A stretch of DNA of 64,000 nucleotides from an uncultured Lachnospiraceae bacterium. GTDB taxonomy: Bacteria; Bacillota; Clostridia; Lachnospirales; Lachnospiraceae. Below, piece by piece: positions 35,964 through 45,357 of this stretch. A model generated the notes under the pieces. It ran no database searches, was not told the DNA's origin, and saw only the letters and a list, made by a program, of their open reading frames with translations. Within the stretch, counting starts at the first letter, position 1, and each line of letters opens with the position of its first letter. The stretch spans positions 12,420-76,419 of the forward strand of contig CAJUMV010000017.1 of assembly GCA_910587715.1 (NCBI GenBank), in the 5' to 3' direction. The translations under genes were made by a program, and so were the position numbers.

Positions 35964-35993
35964 AAGATACTATATATAGTAGGGGAGTGTCAA
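35964..35993 (-). promoter_or_regulatory. Promoter of the diguanylate cyclase gene
   Basis: On the minus strand, TTGACA and TATCTT are separated by 18 bases. The spacer contains a perfect 12-base palindrome, ACTATATATAGT (35969-35980). Confidence 0.5.
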
Positions 35994-36061
35994 GACAAAT
36001 GAACAGATTGTAGGAAATATGGTATAATTTGCGAAAAACGGGGGCTTCCGCTGACATTCCG

Positions 36062-36090
36062 TTGACAGCTTCCGCAAAAATATGTATAAT
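36062..36090 (+). promoter_or_regulatory. Consensus sigma-A promoter of the REC-HD-GYP gene
   Basis: A perfect TTGACA and perfect TATAAT are separated by 17 bases. A second candidate lies upstream (36000-36028) with an extended -10, TGGTATAAT. Confidence 0.8.
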
Positions 36091-36190
36091 TTGTATATTA
36101 TATGTTGATTACAGATACAGACACTGCACAGAAATCATGGAAAAAGGAGGGAGATGGTCCGCAGGTGATAAGACGGACCGATCGGAGGAT

Positions 36191-37285
36191 ATGAGCGAAA
36201 ATGCAACCAGACAGCAGCTGCTGATTGTGGACGACGAGGAAGTAAACAGGACTATATTAAGCCTTATGTTTGATTCTGATTACGATATTGTGGAAGCGCC
36301 TAACGGAATGGAAGCGATAGAAGCGATTGAGAAAAATGATGATATTGCGTTGATACTGCTTGACGTTATTATGCCGGTTATGGACGGCTTCGGCGTGCTC
36401 GACTACATGAAAGAGAAAGAACTTTTGGAGAAGATTCCGGTCATCCTGATTACCAGTATGACGCCTCAGGAGAGCGAGGAGAAGGCATACGAGTACGGCA
36501 TTGCGGATGTGATGCACAAGCCCTTTGAATCGGCGATCATTAAGAGGCGTGCGAACAATATCATTGAGCTTTACCAGAGTAAGAAAAATCTGGAGATTAA
36601 GCTGAAAGAGCAGGAAGTGACGATACGGGAACAGGAGAAAGCAATCCGCGAGAACAACGAGTTCATGATCGACGCCCTTGGTTCCGTGGTGGAGTTCAGA
36701 AGCATTGAGACGGGGGATCACGTCAAGCGGATTAAGTACCTGACGAGAATACTTTTGAAATATCTTGCGAAATATTTCCCGAAATATGGGCTTACGCCGC
36801 AGCAGATTGACCAGATAGCCAGAGCTTCCGCGCTTCATGACGTAGGTAAGATTGGCATACCGGATTCCATTCTGCTTAAGCCGGGCAAGCTGACGACGGA
36901 AGAGTTTGAGGTGATGAAGACTCACACTACCATCGGCTGCGAGATTCTGGAGGCTTTCAAGCCGCAGTATCAGGATGAGTTTTACCAGTACTGCTATGAA
37001 ATCTGCCGCCACCATCATGAGAGAGCCGACGGCAGAGGATATCCCGATCATCTGGCGGGAGACGAAATCCCGATTAGCGCGCAGATTGTATCCATTGCCG
37101 ATGTCTATGAAGCGCTGGTGAGCGAGAGGGTATATAAAAGTGCATACAGCAATGACGAGGCATATCAGATGATCTTAAATGGGGAATGCGGACAGTTTTC
37201 GGAAGATGTGATAGAATGCTTTAAGCTTGCTAAAGAAGATTTCTTCAACCTTGTTGAAGTGATCAATATGTTTAATTTTACGTAA
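36191..37285 (+). CDS. Response regulator with HD-GYP output domain
   Basis: The 364-residue protein joins a receiver (1-125; pocket DDEE, phospho-acceptor Asp58 in ILLDVIMPVMDG, KPFES) through a coiled coil (about 130-165) to an HD-GYP domain with ALHDVGKIGIPDS, MKTHTTIG, and HHHERADGRGYPDHL. The full HD-GYP signature predicts cyclic di-GMP hydrolysis under control of phosphorylation. The start is uncertain: ATG 36191 has GGAGG only 2 bases before it, and an in-frame ATG at 36137 lacks a good site; AAAAAGGAGG at 36140 leads a five-codon frame. A terminator separates it from the HPt gene. Confidence 0.88.
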   Translation: MSENATRQQLLIVDDEEVNRTILSLMFDSDYDIVEAPNGMEAIEAIEKNDDIALILLDVIMPVMDGFGVLDYMKEKELLEKIPVILITSMTPQESEEKAYEYGIADVMHKPFESAIIKRRANNIIELYQSKKNLEIKLKEQEVTIREQEKAIRENNEFMIDALGSVVEFRSIETGDHVKRIKYLTRILLKYLAKYFPKYGLTPQQIDQIARASALHDVGKIGIPDSILLKPGKLTTEEFEVMKTHTTIGCEILEAFKPQYQDEFYQYCYEICRHHHERADGRGYPDHLAGDEIPISAQIVSIADVYEALVSERVYKSAYSNDEAYQMILNGECGQFSEDVIECFKLAKEDFFNLVEVINMFNFT

Positions 37286-37302
37286 GACGGATTAGGCGAC
37301 GG

Positions 37303-37341
37303 AGACTGTAAAACAAAGATGAAGTGTTTTGCAGTCTTTTT
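37303..37341 (+). terminator. Intrinsic terminator between REC-HD-GYP and HPt genes
   Basis: A 13-base stem, AGACTGTAAAACA with TGTTTTGCAGTCT, is followed by TTTTT. No convincing promoter lies between it and the next start, so the downstream genes may depend on read-through. Confidence 0.8.
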
Positions 37342-37380
37342 GTCATTAGCATTACATCATAACAGAAAGGAAAGAGTGCT

Positions 37381-37761
37381 ATGGACGACAAATTCAGAAA
37401 GCAGCTGGAGGAAGGCGGGGCGGATGTGGAGGCCACCCTGAAACGATTTATGGGGAATGACGCGATTTACCAGAAGTTCCTCGGGAAATTTCCAAACGAC
37501 CCGAATTACGCGAACCTGGGAACGAATCTGGAGGCGGGCGCTTTCGAGGAAGCATATAAATGCGCGCACGCTTTGAAGGGCGTAGTGGGAAATCTCGGGC
37601 TTACCCCGATATATGAGAAGGTTTCGACACTGGTGGAGGAGCTTCGCAACAAGACGTCCGAGGAAGTGGACGCGGCGCGTGCGAATGAGCTTTGGCAGGA
37701 AATTAAGAAGGTATACGAGCAGTTTATCGGCATTATTAATGAAAACATCTCGACTCCATAG
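37381..37761 (+). CDS. Histidine phosphotransfer (HPt) domain protein
   Basis: The 126-residue stand-alone HPt protein is a four-helix bundle with phosphorylatable His63 in CAHALKGVVGNLGL. It would pass phosphate between the kinase encoded 9 bases downstream and receiver domains in this cluster. RBS AAAGGAAAG. Confidence 0.88.
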   Translation: MDDKFRKQLEEGGADVEATLKRFMGNDAIYQKFLGKFPNDPNYANLGTNLEAGAFEEAYKCAHALKGVVGNLGLTPIYEKVSTLVEELRNKTSEEVDAARANELWQEIKKVYEQFIGIINENISTP

Positions 37762-37770
37762 GAGGCTGCC

Positions 37771-39222
37771 ATGGAATTTGAATGGTTAAATTCCCGGATT
37801 GCGGACGAGACGATGGAGCTTGTCCTGCTCTTTAATGAGGAGGGCAGCATCCTTTACGGTAATCAGACAGCGGCGGCGAGACTGGAGTACGACAGGGATA
37901 AGCTGACAAGATGCACGATGTCCCAGATATTCAGGCAGGATTTTCCCAATACGCCGGACGGGTTTATCACCTTTGTCAAGACGAGCATGAAGGGTGTGAA
38001 AGAAATGACGATGTACAGGAGCAACAACTCCTGTTTCTCCGTCAATGTCCGTATTTTTCCGGAGGACGGGATGGACGCCTATCTGCTTCTTGCGGAGGAT
38101 ATTTCCGCGCAGAAAAATATGAACATGCGTATCCGCGAGCTGAAGGAGAAGGAAAGCGAGAACAACCGTGCCAGAAATGAATTTACGGCAAACGTTACCC
38201 ATGAGCTGCGCACACCGGTCAACGGCATTAAGGGGCATGTGATGGAGCTTGTGGAGGAGGTCGAAGATCCCGGGCAGAAAAAGACGCTCGATATTGTCCT
38301 TAGCTGCTGCGACAACATGCTGACGATCATCAATGATATCCTCGATTTTGCGAAGCTGGAATCCGGCAAGTTTGTGATAGACGAAAAACCCTTCGATTTT
38401 CAGGAAATGATGGATAAGGTGGTCGCGACACACAGCGCGGTCGTGAATAAAAAGGAGCTCCACATGAGCGTGGATATTGACGAGAAGATCCCGCGCAGGC
38501 TGATTGGCGATGAGCTCCGTCTCGTTCAGATTTTGAATAACCTTTTGTCCAACGCCATCAAGTTTACTATGGTAGGCTATGTCAATCTGGTGGTTGGAAT
38601 GACCAGAAGAGTCAATGATGAAGTGGAGCTATTCTTCATGGTGCGGGACAGCGGCATCGGCATTTCCCAGAAGGAACAGGACCGTCTGTTCCAGAGTTTC
38701 AGCCAGGTGGATGCTTCGATCACGAGACGGTTCGGCGGCACGGGGCTGGGGCTTGCCATCACGAAGCAGCTTGTGGAGCTGATGCACGGCGATATTCATG
38801 TGGAGAGCGAAAAGGGGAAGGGGAGCACGTTTTCCTTTTCAGTACAGCTCAAGAGCGAGCAGATGCTCGACGACAAGCAGAGCCAGGTTTACGTGAACTG
38901 GTCTGAGTACATGAAAGAAGGGGAAGGACAGAACGTGGACCGTCTCATGCAGTTCGGAGAGGCGGAAAACAGGGAAGAGTTAAAGAAGCGCATGGATAAG
39001 CTTGTGCTTTCCATTGAAATGGGCGCATGGGATAAGGCGGAGCTTCTCGCTTCTACGCTCAAGGCACTGATCGAGTCGTCGGGGGATGAGGATCTGAAGC
39101 GGCAGGAGCTGCGCATGGAGATGGCGATCAGAAAAGCAAATTACGACAAGAGCATGGATATGTACGGCAGATTGAAGGATGCGATCACAGAGCGTATCGG
39201 AGATCTGTGGAATCAGGAATAG
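37771..39222 (+). CDS. PAS-domain histidine kinase with degenerate C-terminal helical tail
   Basis: The 483-residue cytoplasmic kinase has a PAS domain (about 10-115), a coiled-coil linker, the dimerisation helix with His144 (NVTHELRTPVNGIKGH) and an ATPase domain (about 255-365; NNLLSNAIKF, DSGIGISQ, FGGTGLGLAITKQL). A tail of about 110 residues follows. In it, AELLASTLKALIESSGDED resembles an HPt helix pair with Ser instead of His, so it may be a dead HPt domain. No membrane segment is present. It sits between HPt and REC-HD genes and is thus likely part of one phosphorelay. Confidence 0.9.
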   Translation: MEFEWLNSRIADETMELVLLFNEEGSILYGNQTAAARLEYDRDKLTRCTMSQIFRQDFPNTPDGFITFVKTSMKGVKEMTMYRSNNSCFSVNVRIFPEDGMDAYLLLAEDISAQKNMNMRIRELKEKESENNRARNEFTANVTHELRTPVNGIKGHVMELVEEVEDPGQKKTLDIVLSCCDNMLTIINDILDFAKLESGKFVIDEKPFDFQEMMDKVVATHSAVVNKKELHMSVDIDEKIPRRLIGDELRLVQILNNLLSNAIKFTMVGYVNLVVGMTRRVNDEVELFFMVRDSGIGISQKEQDRLFQSFSQVDASITRRFGGTGLGLAITKQLVELMHGDIHVESEKGKGSTFSFSVQLKSEQMLDDKQSQVYVNWSEYMKEGEGQNVDRLMQFGEAENREELKKRMDKLVLSIEMGAWDKAELLASTLKALIESSGDEDLKRQELRMEMAIRKANYDKSMDMYGRLKDAITERIGDLWNQE

Positions 39223-39236
39223 CAGGAGGATAGCTT

Positions 39237-40313
39237 ATGGAAAATGAAAATGTTAAGAAAAACGCGCCTGCCATTCTGATAGTGGATGATATCAGTGTAA
39301 ATGTGACCATTCTGGAAAACATTCTCACGCATGAAGGGTATGAGGCATTGACGGCTTTAAGCGTGCAGGAGGCGCTGGAGCTGATGAAGCAGACCAGACC
39401 GGATCTCATTCTTTCGGATTTGTCCATGCCGGAGATAGACGGGCTGGAGTTCTGCAGGATGTTAAAGAGCGATCAGGCAACCAGGGACATCCCCTTTATC
39501 TTTATCACGGTGTTAAATACCAGTAAGGAGAAGGAAGAAGCGTTTCTGGCGGGAGCTGTGGATTTTATACCGAAGCCCTTTGACAATATCGAGGTTCTGA
39601 TGCGGGTGAACAACCATTTAAGCAGTTACCGTATGCAGCAGGAGATGGCGGATTACAACCGCATGATGCATCGTCTTGTGGAAGATCAGAAGCAACAGAT
39701 AGAGAGAGAGCATACCAATGTGCTGCGAGCGCTTGCAAAGATCATGAAAAAGAAGGACGACGATAAGGGGACGCATCGCAGCAATGTGGCGTACAACTGT
39801 AAGCTTCTTGCGCAGGGGATGCAGTTCTCACCGGCATATGAGGATAAGGTGACGGATGAGTTCGTGGAGAACATTGGCATTGCCTCCAGACTTCATGACG
39901 TAGGCAGGTTCCTGATGTCGGAGGAGGAGATTGCGGATGATGGCGGTCCGGACAGGCAGAATTTGGCATACATTGAGAAGTGTACGAAATTTGGTGATGA
40001 AGTAATCGGCGAATTCGACGCGGAACAGGAGATCGGCGGCGCACTGGAAATGACAAGGCAGATTGCGAAGTACCACCACGCGCACTGGGACGGGTCCGGA
40101 TATCCGAATGTGTCCGGCGGCGAGATTCCGCTGGAGGCGCGGATTGCGGCTGTGGCGAACGACTTTGACGAGATGACGGCGCCCGGGTACGGAGAGGCGG
40201 CATGTTCTCCGGAAGAGGGACAAAAGAGGATTAGCGAAAGGGGCGGCACATATTATGATCCTGACATTATACAGGTTTTTGACAAGCTTTGGAACCGGAT
40301 GAGAACAAATTGA
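39237..40313 (+). CDS. Response regulator with HD-GYP-like output domain
   Basis: The 358-residue protein has a receiver (about 10-130; VDDIS, Asp61 in LILSDLSMPEIDG, KPFDN), a long helix and an HD-type domain with ASRLHDVGRFLMSEEE and HHAHWDGSGYPNVSGG. It retains HD and GYP, but the segment between them departs from the canonical pattern and one usual 'HP' helix motif is replaced by KCTKFGDEVI, so activity on cyclic di-GMP is less certain than for the protein at 36191. Fourteen bases follow the kinase gene. Confidence 0.85.
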   Translation: MENENVKKNAPAILIVDDISVNVTILENILTHEGYEALTALSVQEALELMKQTRPDLILSDLSMPEIDGLEFCRMLKSDQATRDIPFIFITVLNTSKEKEEAFLAGAVDFIPKPFDNIEVLMRVNNHLSSYRMQQEMADYNRMMHRLVEDQKQQIEREHTNVLRALAKIMKKKDDDKGTHRSNVAYNCKLLAQGMQFSPAYEDKVTDEFVENIGIASRLHDVGRFLMSEEEIADDGGPDRQNLAYIEKCTKFGDEVIGEFDAEQEIGGALEMTRQIAKYHHAHWDGSGYPNVSGGEIPLEARIAAVANDFDEMTAPGYGEAACSPEEGQKRISERGGTYYDPDIIQVFDKLWNRMRTN

Positions 40314-40368
40314 CTTTTATGGAATTGTGTGCTTTAATAAAAGGTGGTAATTTGGGGAGGCGGAAGAA

Positions 40369-41169
40369 ATGATTACCGACGGTGAGTTCCAAAGGATAGT
40401 TGGCTATGTGAAGCAGCATTATGGCATTGATTTGAGTCAGAAAAGAGTGCTGGTGGGCGGACGGCTGGAGAATTATCTTGTCCGCAACGGCTACGCGAAT
40501 TACAATGAATTTATGGCGAAGGTGGAGCACAACCCGAAAGGCAGTGAGGCAACGGATCTGGTGAACATCCTGACCACGAACCATACATATTTTATGCGGG
40601 AGAGCGAGCATTTTGATTTTATGAAGAATGTGGCACTGCCGTGGGCGAAGACGAAAACGATGGGCACGAAAGACTTAAGAGTCTGGTGCGGCGCGTCATC
40701 CACGGGGGAAGAGCCGTATACGCTCGCTATGATCATTCAGGACTTTTTTGGGGTGGATCACACATGGGATACCAGACTTTTGGCGACGGATATTTCCATG
40801 AAGGTTTTATCCCATGCTGCCAAAGGCGTGTACTTGAAGGAGGATATTGAACCTCTGCCCGTAAACTGGAAGCGGCATTACTTCAAGCAGCTCAATCAGG
40901 ATGAGTTCCGGGTGAAGGATGAACTAAAAAAACAGGTGATTTTCAAGCAGTTTAATCTGATGGATCCCATTAATTTTAAGAAGAAATTCCATATTGTGTT
41001 TTTGCGGAACGTGATGATTTATTTTCAGGATGATATTAAATATCCGCTTATTAACCGGATTTACGATCACATGGAGCCGGGCGGCTATCTCTTTATCGGG
41101 TTGACGGAGAGGCTGGAACGCCAAATGGTAAAATTTAATTATGTTCAACCATCAATTTATAGAAAGTAG
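40369..41169 (+). CDS. cheR: Chemotaxis protein methyltransferase CheR
   Basis: The 266-residue SAM-dependent enzyme methylates glutamates of chemoreceptors. The N-terminal helical domain (1-75) precedes TYFMRESEHFDFM, the SAM loop WCGASSTGEEPYTLAM, LATDIS and the core VFLRNVMIYFQ. Length and motifs are typical. No pentapeptide-binding hint is seen on the receptor side, because the MCP of this cluster lacks a terminal NWETF-like motif. Start overlaps no gene; spacing to cheB is 11 bases. Confidence 0.94.
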   Translation: MITDGEFQRIVGYVKQHYGIDLSQKRVLVGGRLENYLVRNGYANYNEFMAKVEHNPKGSEATDLVNILTTNHTYFMRESEHFDFMKNVALPWAKTKTMGTKDLRVWCGASSTGEEPYTLAMIIQDFFGVDHTWDTRLLATDISMKVLSHAAKGVYLKEDIEPLPVNWKRHYFKQLNQDEFRVKDELKKQVIFKQFNLMDPINFKKKFHIVFLRNVMIYFQDDIKYPLINRIYDHMEPGGYLFIGLTERLERQMVKFNYVQPSIYRK

Positions 41170-41180
41170 GAGTGCAGGAC

Positions 41181-42206
41181 ATGAAACCGATTAGAGTGTT
41201 GGTTGTGGATGACTCGCTGATGTTTCGCAAGCTGCTTGTGCAGGGGCTAAACTCTGATCCGAATATTGAAGTGGTGGCGGATGTGGAGGATGTCTATGCC
41301 GCAAGAGACGCGATACTTAAGTTTAAGCCCGATGTTATGACATTGGATGTAGAGATGCCGCGGATGAACGGCATAGAGTTTTTAAAGAGACTGATGCCCC
41401 AGTACCCGCTGCCGGTGGTGATGATAAGCGCCTTAAACAACAAGGTGTTCGATGCGCTGGAGGCGGGCGCGGTTGACTTTGTCAACAAACCGGCGAACCT
41501 GACCAAAGATCAGTTACATACGTTTCTGTCGCAGGAGCTGGCGGCGAAAGTAAAGATTGCCTCCACCGCGAAGGTAGGCAGGTTAAAGAGAGTAGACAAT
41601 ACGGCGGCAGCCGCCCATGTGCCCGTGGCGGGCGGGATAGACCGCATTGTCGCAATCGGCGCCTCCACAGGAGGAACCGAAGCCATCTTTGAGGTGGTAA
41701 AACGATTTAAGAGAGATATTCCGGGCGTTGTCATTGTGCAGCATATGCCGCCTGGGTTTACACAAATGTATGCGGACCGTCTGAACAACCAGTGCGAGGT
41801 GGCGGTAAAGGAAGCACAGACGGGCGACCGCGTGATGCAGGGACAGGTGCTGATAGCGCCGGGTGACAGGCAGATGCGGCTCGTCAAGGTAAACGGCGTT
41901 TATCAGGTGGAGTGCCGGGGCACGGAGAAAGTGAGCGGGCATTGCCCCTCCGTGGACGTTTTGTTCAGCTCTGTGGCAAAGGCAGCCGGAAACAAGGCGG
42001 TAGGCGCGATCCTGACGGGCATGGGAGCCGACGGCGCGAAGGGACTTCTGGAAATGAGAAACGCCGGCGCGCTGACCGTGGGACAGGACGAGGCGACCTG
42101 TGTCGTCTACGGTATGCCGAAGGTCGCTTTCGATATCGGCGCGGTACAGCAGCAGGCACCGATTACGGCAATTGCAGGGAAGATTTACAGCCTGTTGAGC
42201 AAATAG
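41181..42206 (+). CDS. cheB: Chemotaxis methylesterase/deamidase CheB
   Basis: The 341-residue protein has a receiver (phospho-acceptor Asp56 in MTLDVEMPRMNG) and a methylesterase domain (about 150-341) with the catalytic Ser region GASTGGTEAI, His in VQHMPPGFT and Asp in LTGMGADGAKGL. It removes the methyl groups placed by CheR when phosphorylated by CheA. ATG 41181 has AGGAG 8 bases upstream; an in-frame GTG at 41172 overlaps the RBS and is rejected. Confidence 0.95.
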   Translation: MKPIRVLVVDDSLMFRKLLVQGLNSDPNIEVVADVEDVYAARDAILKFKPDVMTLDVEMPRMNGIEFLKRLMPQYPLPVVMISALNNKVFDALEAGAVDFVNKPANLTKDQLHTFLSQELAAKVKIASTAKVGRLKRVDNTAAAAHVPVAGGIDRIVAIGASTGGTEAIFEVVKRFKRDIPGVVIVQHMPPGFTQMYADRLNNQCEVAVKEAQTGDRVMQGQVLIAPGDRQMRLVKVNGVYQVECRGTEKVSGHCPSVDVLFSSVAKAAGNKAVGAILTGMGADGAKGLLEMRNAGALTVGQDEATCVVYGMPKVAFDIGAVQQQAPITAIAGKIYSLLSK

Positions 42207-42237
42207 ATACTACTTTGAAGAAAGGAGCTGAGCGCAT

Positions 42238-42630
42238 ATGAAGATTTTGTTGGCAGAGGACGATTTCGCCAGCCGGAAGTTTATGGATAAGCAGCTCTCG
42301 CGTTACGGAGAATGTGACGTGATGGTGGATGGCGAAGAGGCTGTGGATGCATTTATGATGGCGCTGGAGGACGGAGAACCCTATGACTTGGCATGTCTGG
42401 ATGTGATGATGCCGGTTATGGACGGTTATCAGGTGTTAAAGGCAATCCGCGATATTGAAGCGCAGAAGGGCATTCCCAAGAGCAAGCGTGTCAAAGTCAT
42501 TATGACGACTGCGCTGAATGACGAACGCAATGTAAAGATGGCGTTTGAACTTGGATGCGAAGCCTATGCCGGGAAACCGATCGATGTGGAGAAGTTTGAA
42601 AAGGTATTAAAAAAGCTTGGGCTGATTTAG
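42238..42630 (+). CDS. cheY: CheY-like single-domain response regulator
   Basis: The 130-residue protein is only a receiver domain: EDD pocket at 7-9, Asp55 in ACLDVMMPVMDGY, Thr in IMTTALND, Lys in AGKPID. It would be the output of the CheA kinase encoded next. A flagellar switch target is not evident in this window, so its partner could be non-flagellar. RBS AAAGGAG. Confidence 0.85.
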   Translation: MKILLAEDDFASRKFMDKQLSRYGECDVMVDGEEAVDAFMMALEDGEPYDLACLDVMMPVMDGYQVLKAIRDIEAQKGIPKSKRVKVIMTTALNDERNVKMAFELGCEAYAGKPIDVEKFEKVLKKLGLI

Positions 42631-42663
42631 GAAATCTGGAAATCCTTAAGATGAGGAGGAAAT

Positions 42664-44799
42664 ATGGCAGAAGAATTCAACACAGAAAGTATGCTTGACA
42701 TGTTTTTGTACGAGAGCGGACAGCTCCTGGAAAAACTGGAAGGCATTATATTGGAAAAACAGGATGCTGATTGCTTCGATGATGCCGATATCAATGAGAT
42801 TTTCCGCGTCATGCACACCATTAAAGGTTCCTCAGGCGTTTTGATGTATGAAAACATCACGAAAGTGACCCATAAACTGGAGGATGTGTTTTACTACCTG
42901 AGAGAATCCCATCCGGATAACGTGCCACACATGGAGCTTGTGGAAAAAGTGCTTGCTGTGTCGGATTTTGTGACGGGTGAGCTTGACAAGCTGAAAAGCG
43001 GCGATACGCCGGACGGTGATGAGAAACAACTGGTGGAGGATCTGGATGAGTTCCTTGGCCGCCTAAAGGGCGAGATCAAGAACCAGGGCATTCAGATGCC
43101 GCAGGCTAATAAGCATGTGGAGCCGACACAGTTCTACATCACGCCGGTGGCGGGTGATGACAGTCATTTTTATCGGATTTCGATCCATTACCGAAGTGAT
43201 ACGCAGATGAGCAATCTGAGGGCGTATTCAGCGACTTATGCGTTAAAAGAGGTGGCGGAGGATCTGCTCTACACACCGGACGACATCCTTTCTAATGAAG
43301 CGAGCGCTGATGTAATCGTGGCGGAAGGTTTTCACATGCTGCTGCAGACGAAAAGCTCCAAGGAGGAAGTGATTGCGCTAATTGACAGCTCCGAGGCGGA
43401 GGAGATTAACTTCGACGAACTCTCCAAAGAGGAGTACGGCAGAGCACTCAGCGAATTTGGCAGAGAGGAAGCCGAGCCTGTGGCTGCTGCGCCTGCGGCT
43501 GCGAAAGACGATGCAAATAAAGAGGCGAAGAAGGAAGGACCGAAGCCTGGTGACTACGTAGTCAAGACCAAGGAAGCCGGCAAAGGTAAGACGCTGGCGA
43601 AGAACCAGCCTAAGCAGCAGAGCATTATCAGCGTAAACGTAGAGAAGATGGATGCGCTGATGGATCTGATCGGTGAGTTGGTGATTGCGGAAGCGGTAGT
43701 ACTGCAGAATCCTGACCTGAAAGTACCGGGGCTGGAGCTTTCCAATTTCCAGAAAGCCTCCGGACAGCTTTCCAAGATTACGACGGAGCTGCAGGAAGTT
43801 ATCATGTCGATGCGTATGATGCCCCTTACCAATACGTTCCAGAAGATGCGCAGAATCGTATTCGACGTATCCAGAAAACTTGGTAAGGATATTGAGCTTG
43901 AGGTGGTCGGTGAGAACACGGAAGTGGATAAAAATATCATCGAACACATTACAGACCCGCTGATGCACCTTGTAAGAAATTCCGTGGACCACGGTATCGA
44001 GGAGAACGCGGAAGACCGTACTTCCATCGGTAAGCCGGCAAAAGGTAAGATTACGCTGGAAGCAAAGAACGAGGGCGGCAAGGTTTATATCAGCGTGAAG
44101 GACGATGGCAAGGGTCTGAATAAAGAGAAGCTGTATCAGAAGGCTCTGGATAAGGGTCTGATTGAAAACAAGCCGATGAGCGAGTTTACGGAGAAGGAGA
44201 TTTTCCGATTTATCACGCTGCCGGGCTTCTCCACGAAGGAGGAGGTAACCGAATACTCCGGCAGAGGCGTGGGCATGGACGTGGTGGTGAAGAACATCCA
44301 GTCCATCAGCGGCAGACTGGATATTTCCAGCGTAGAATTTGAAGGGTCAGAAATGACGCTGGTCATCCCGCTTACGCTGGCGATTATCAACGGCATTGTG
44401 GTACAGGTAGGCAATTCCCCGTTTGTGATTGAAACGGCGTCGATTAAGGAATTTGTGAGGGTGGGTGAAGATTCACTCATCAGCGAGCCGAGCGGCGAGG
44501 AATATATTGTGCTGAGAGGGGAGTGTTATCCCTTTATCCGCCTGAATGAAAGGTATGACCTGCCTGATTCGATCAATAAGATTGAAGAGGGAATCATTGT
44601 TGTGTTAGAACATGAAGGCAGTCAGGTATGTGTTCTGATTGACAAACTGCTGCAGGAACAGGAGATCGTGGTCAAACCGATCCCTTCCTATGTCAGAAAG
44701 GTCAAAGGTCTTTCGGGCTGTACGCAGCTTGGCGACGGAAGCATTGCACTGATCCTAGATATTGCCGGATTGCTGATGCAGGACGGAGAAAGGAGATAG
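42664..44799 (+). CDS. cheA: Chemotaxis sensor kinase CheA
   Basis: The 711-residue kinase contains P1 (His51 in VMHTIKGSSGVL), a P2-like domain (about 155-255), an Ala/Lys linker, P3 dimerisation helices (about 320-385), P4 ATPase (HLVRNSVDHGIEE; KDDGKGLN; GFSTKEEVTEYSGRGVGMDVV) and a P5 CheW-like domain to the end. All catalytic parts look intact. It couples receptor state to CheY and CheB phosphorylation, and is followed after 3 bases by cheW. Confidence 0.96.
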   Translation: MAEEFNTESMLDMFLYESGQLLEKLEGIILEKQDADCFDDADINEIFRVMHTIKGSSGVLMYENITKVTHKLEDVFYYLRESHPDNVPHMELVEKVLAVSDFVTGELDKLKSGDTPDGDEKQLVEDLDEFLGRLKGEIKNQGIQMPQANKHVEPTQFYITPVAGDDSHFYRISIHYRSDTQMSNLRAYSATYALKEVAEDLLYTPDDILSNEASADVIVAEGFHMLLQTKSSKEEVIALIDSSEAEEINFDELSKEEYGRALSEFGREEAEPVAAAPAAAKDDANKEAKKEGPKPGDYVVKTKEAGKGKTLAKNQPKQQSIISVNVEKMDALMDLIGELVIAEAVVLQNPDLKVPGLELSNFQKASGQLSKITTELQEVIMSMRMMPLTNTFQKMRRIVFDVSRKLGKDIELEVVGENTEVDKNIIEHITDPLMHLVRNSVDHGIEENAEDRTSIGKPAKGKITLEAKNEGGKVYISVKDDGKGLNKEKLYQKALDKGLIENKPMSEFTEKEIFRFITLPGFSTKEEVTEYSGRGVGMDVVVKNIQSISGRLDISSVEFEGSEMTLVIPLTLAIINGIVVQVGNSPFVIETASIKEFVRVGEDSLISEPSGEEYIVLRGECYPFIRLNERYDLPDSINKIEEGIIVVLEHEGSQVCVLIDKLLQEQEIVVKPIPSYVRKVKGLSGCTQLGDGSIALILDIAGLLMQDGERR

Positions 44800-44802
44800 T
44801 AC

Positions 44803-45342
44803 ATGGCGGAAGAGTTATTAAAAACCGAAGAAGCCGAAGAGAACGAAGAACTGTTGGAAGAAGATTCCCAGAAGGGAATGTACATGACATTCCAGACGGG
44901 GAAAGAAATCTTTGGCATAAGCATCAGCTATGTAAATGAAATCATTGCGATGCAGCCGATTGCGGCAATTCCGGAGGTAGACGATTACATTAAAGGCTTG
45001 ATTAATCTTCGGGGTAAGATTATTCCTGTGATTGATGTTCGTGTCAGGTTTAAAATGGAACCATGCGAATATACGGACAGGACGTGTATTATCGTTATCG
45101 ATGTGAAATCAACCACAATCGGTTTGATTGTGGAGAGATTGGCGGAAGTAGATACTATTGCAGAGGACAGTATCGCGCCGCCGCCGTCCCTGGGAAGAAA
45201 GGAACATGAACATAATAAATATGTTTGTGGACTCGCCAGAACGGGAGATACGGTGACGCTCCTTCTCGACCCCGAGAAGCTGATTAAGCAGGACGATATT
45301 GTGGCAGCAATGGAAGATGTTCGCAAGGAAGAACAATCATAA
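44803..45342 (+). CDS. cheW: Chemotaxis coupling protein CheW
   Basis: The 179-residue protein bridges receptors and CheA. After an acidic N-terminal tail of about 25 residues comes the two-lobed SH3-like fold: FQTGKEIFGISISYVNEI, PEVDDYIKGLINLRGKIIPVID, IVIDVKSTTIGLIVE. The acidic extension is longer than usual for CheW. Start codon lies 3 bases after the cheA stop. Confidence 0.94.
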   Translation: MAEELLKTEEAEENEELLEEDSQKGMYMTFQTGKEIFGISISYVNEIIAMQPIAAIPEVDDYIKGLINLRGKIIPVIDVRVRFKMEPCEYTDRTCIIVIDVKSTTIGLIVERLAEVDTIAEDSIAPPPSLGRKEHEHNKYVCGLARTGDTVTLLLDPEKLIKQDDIVAAMEDVRKEEQS

Positions 45343-45357
45343 AAAGGAGAAACTACC

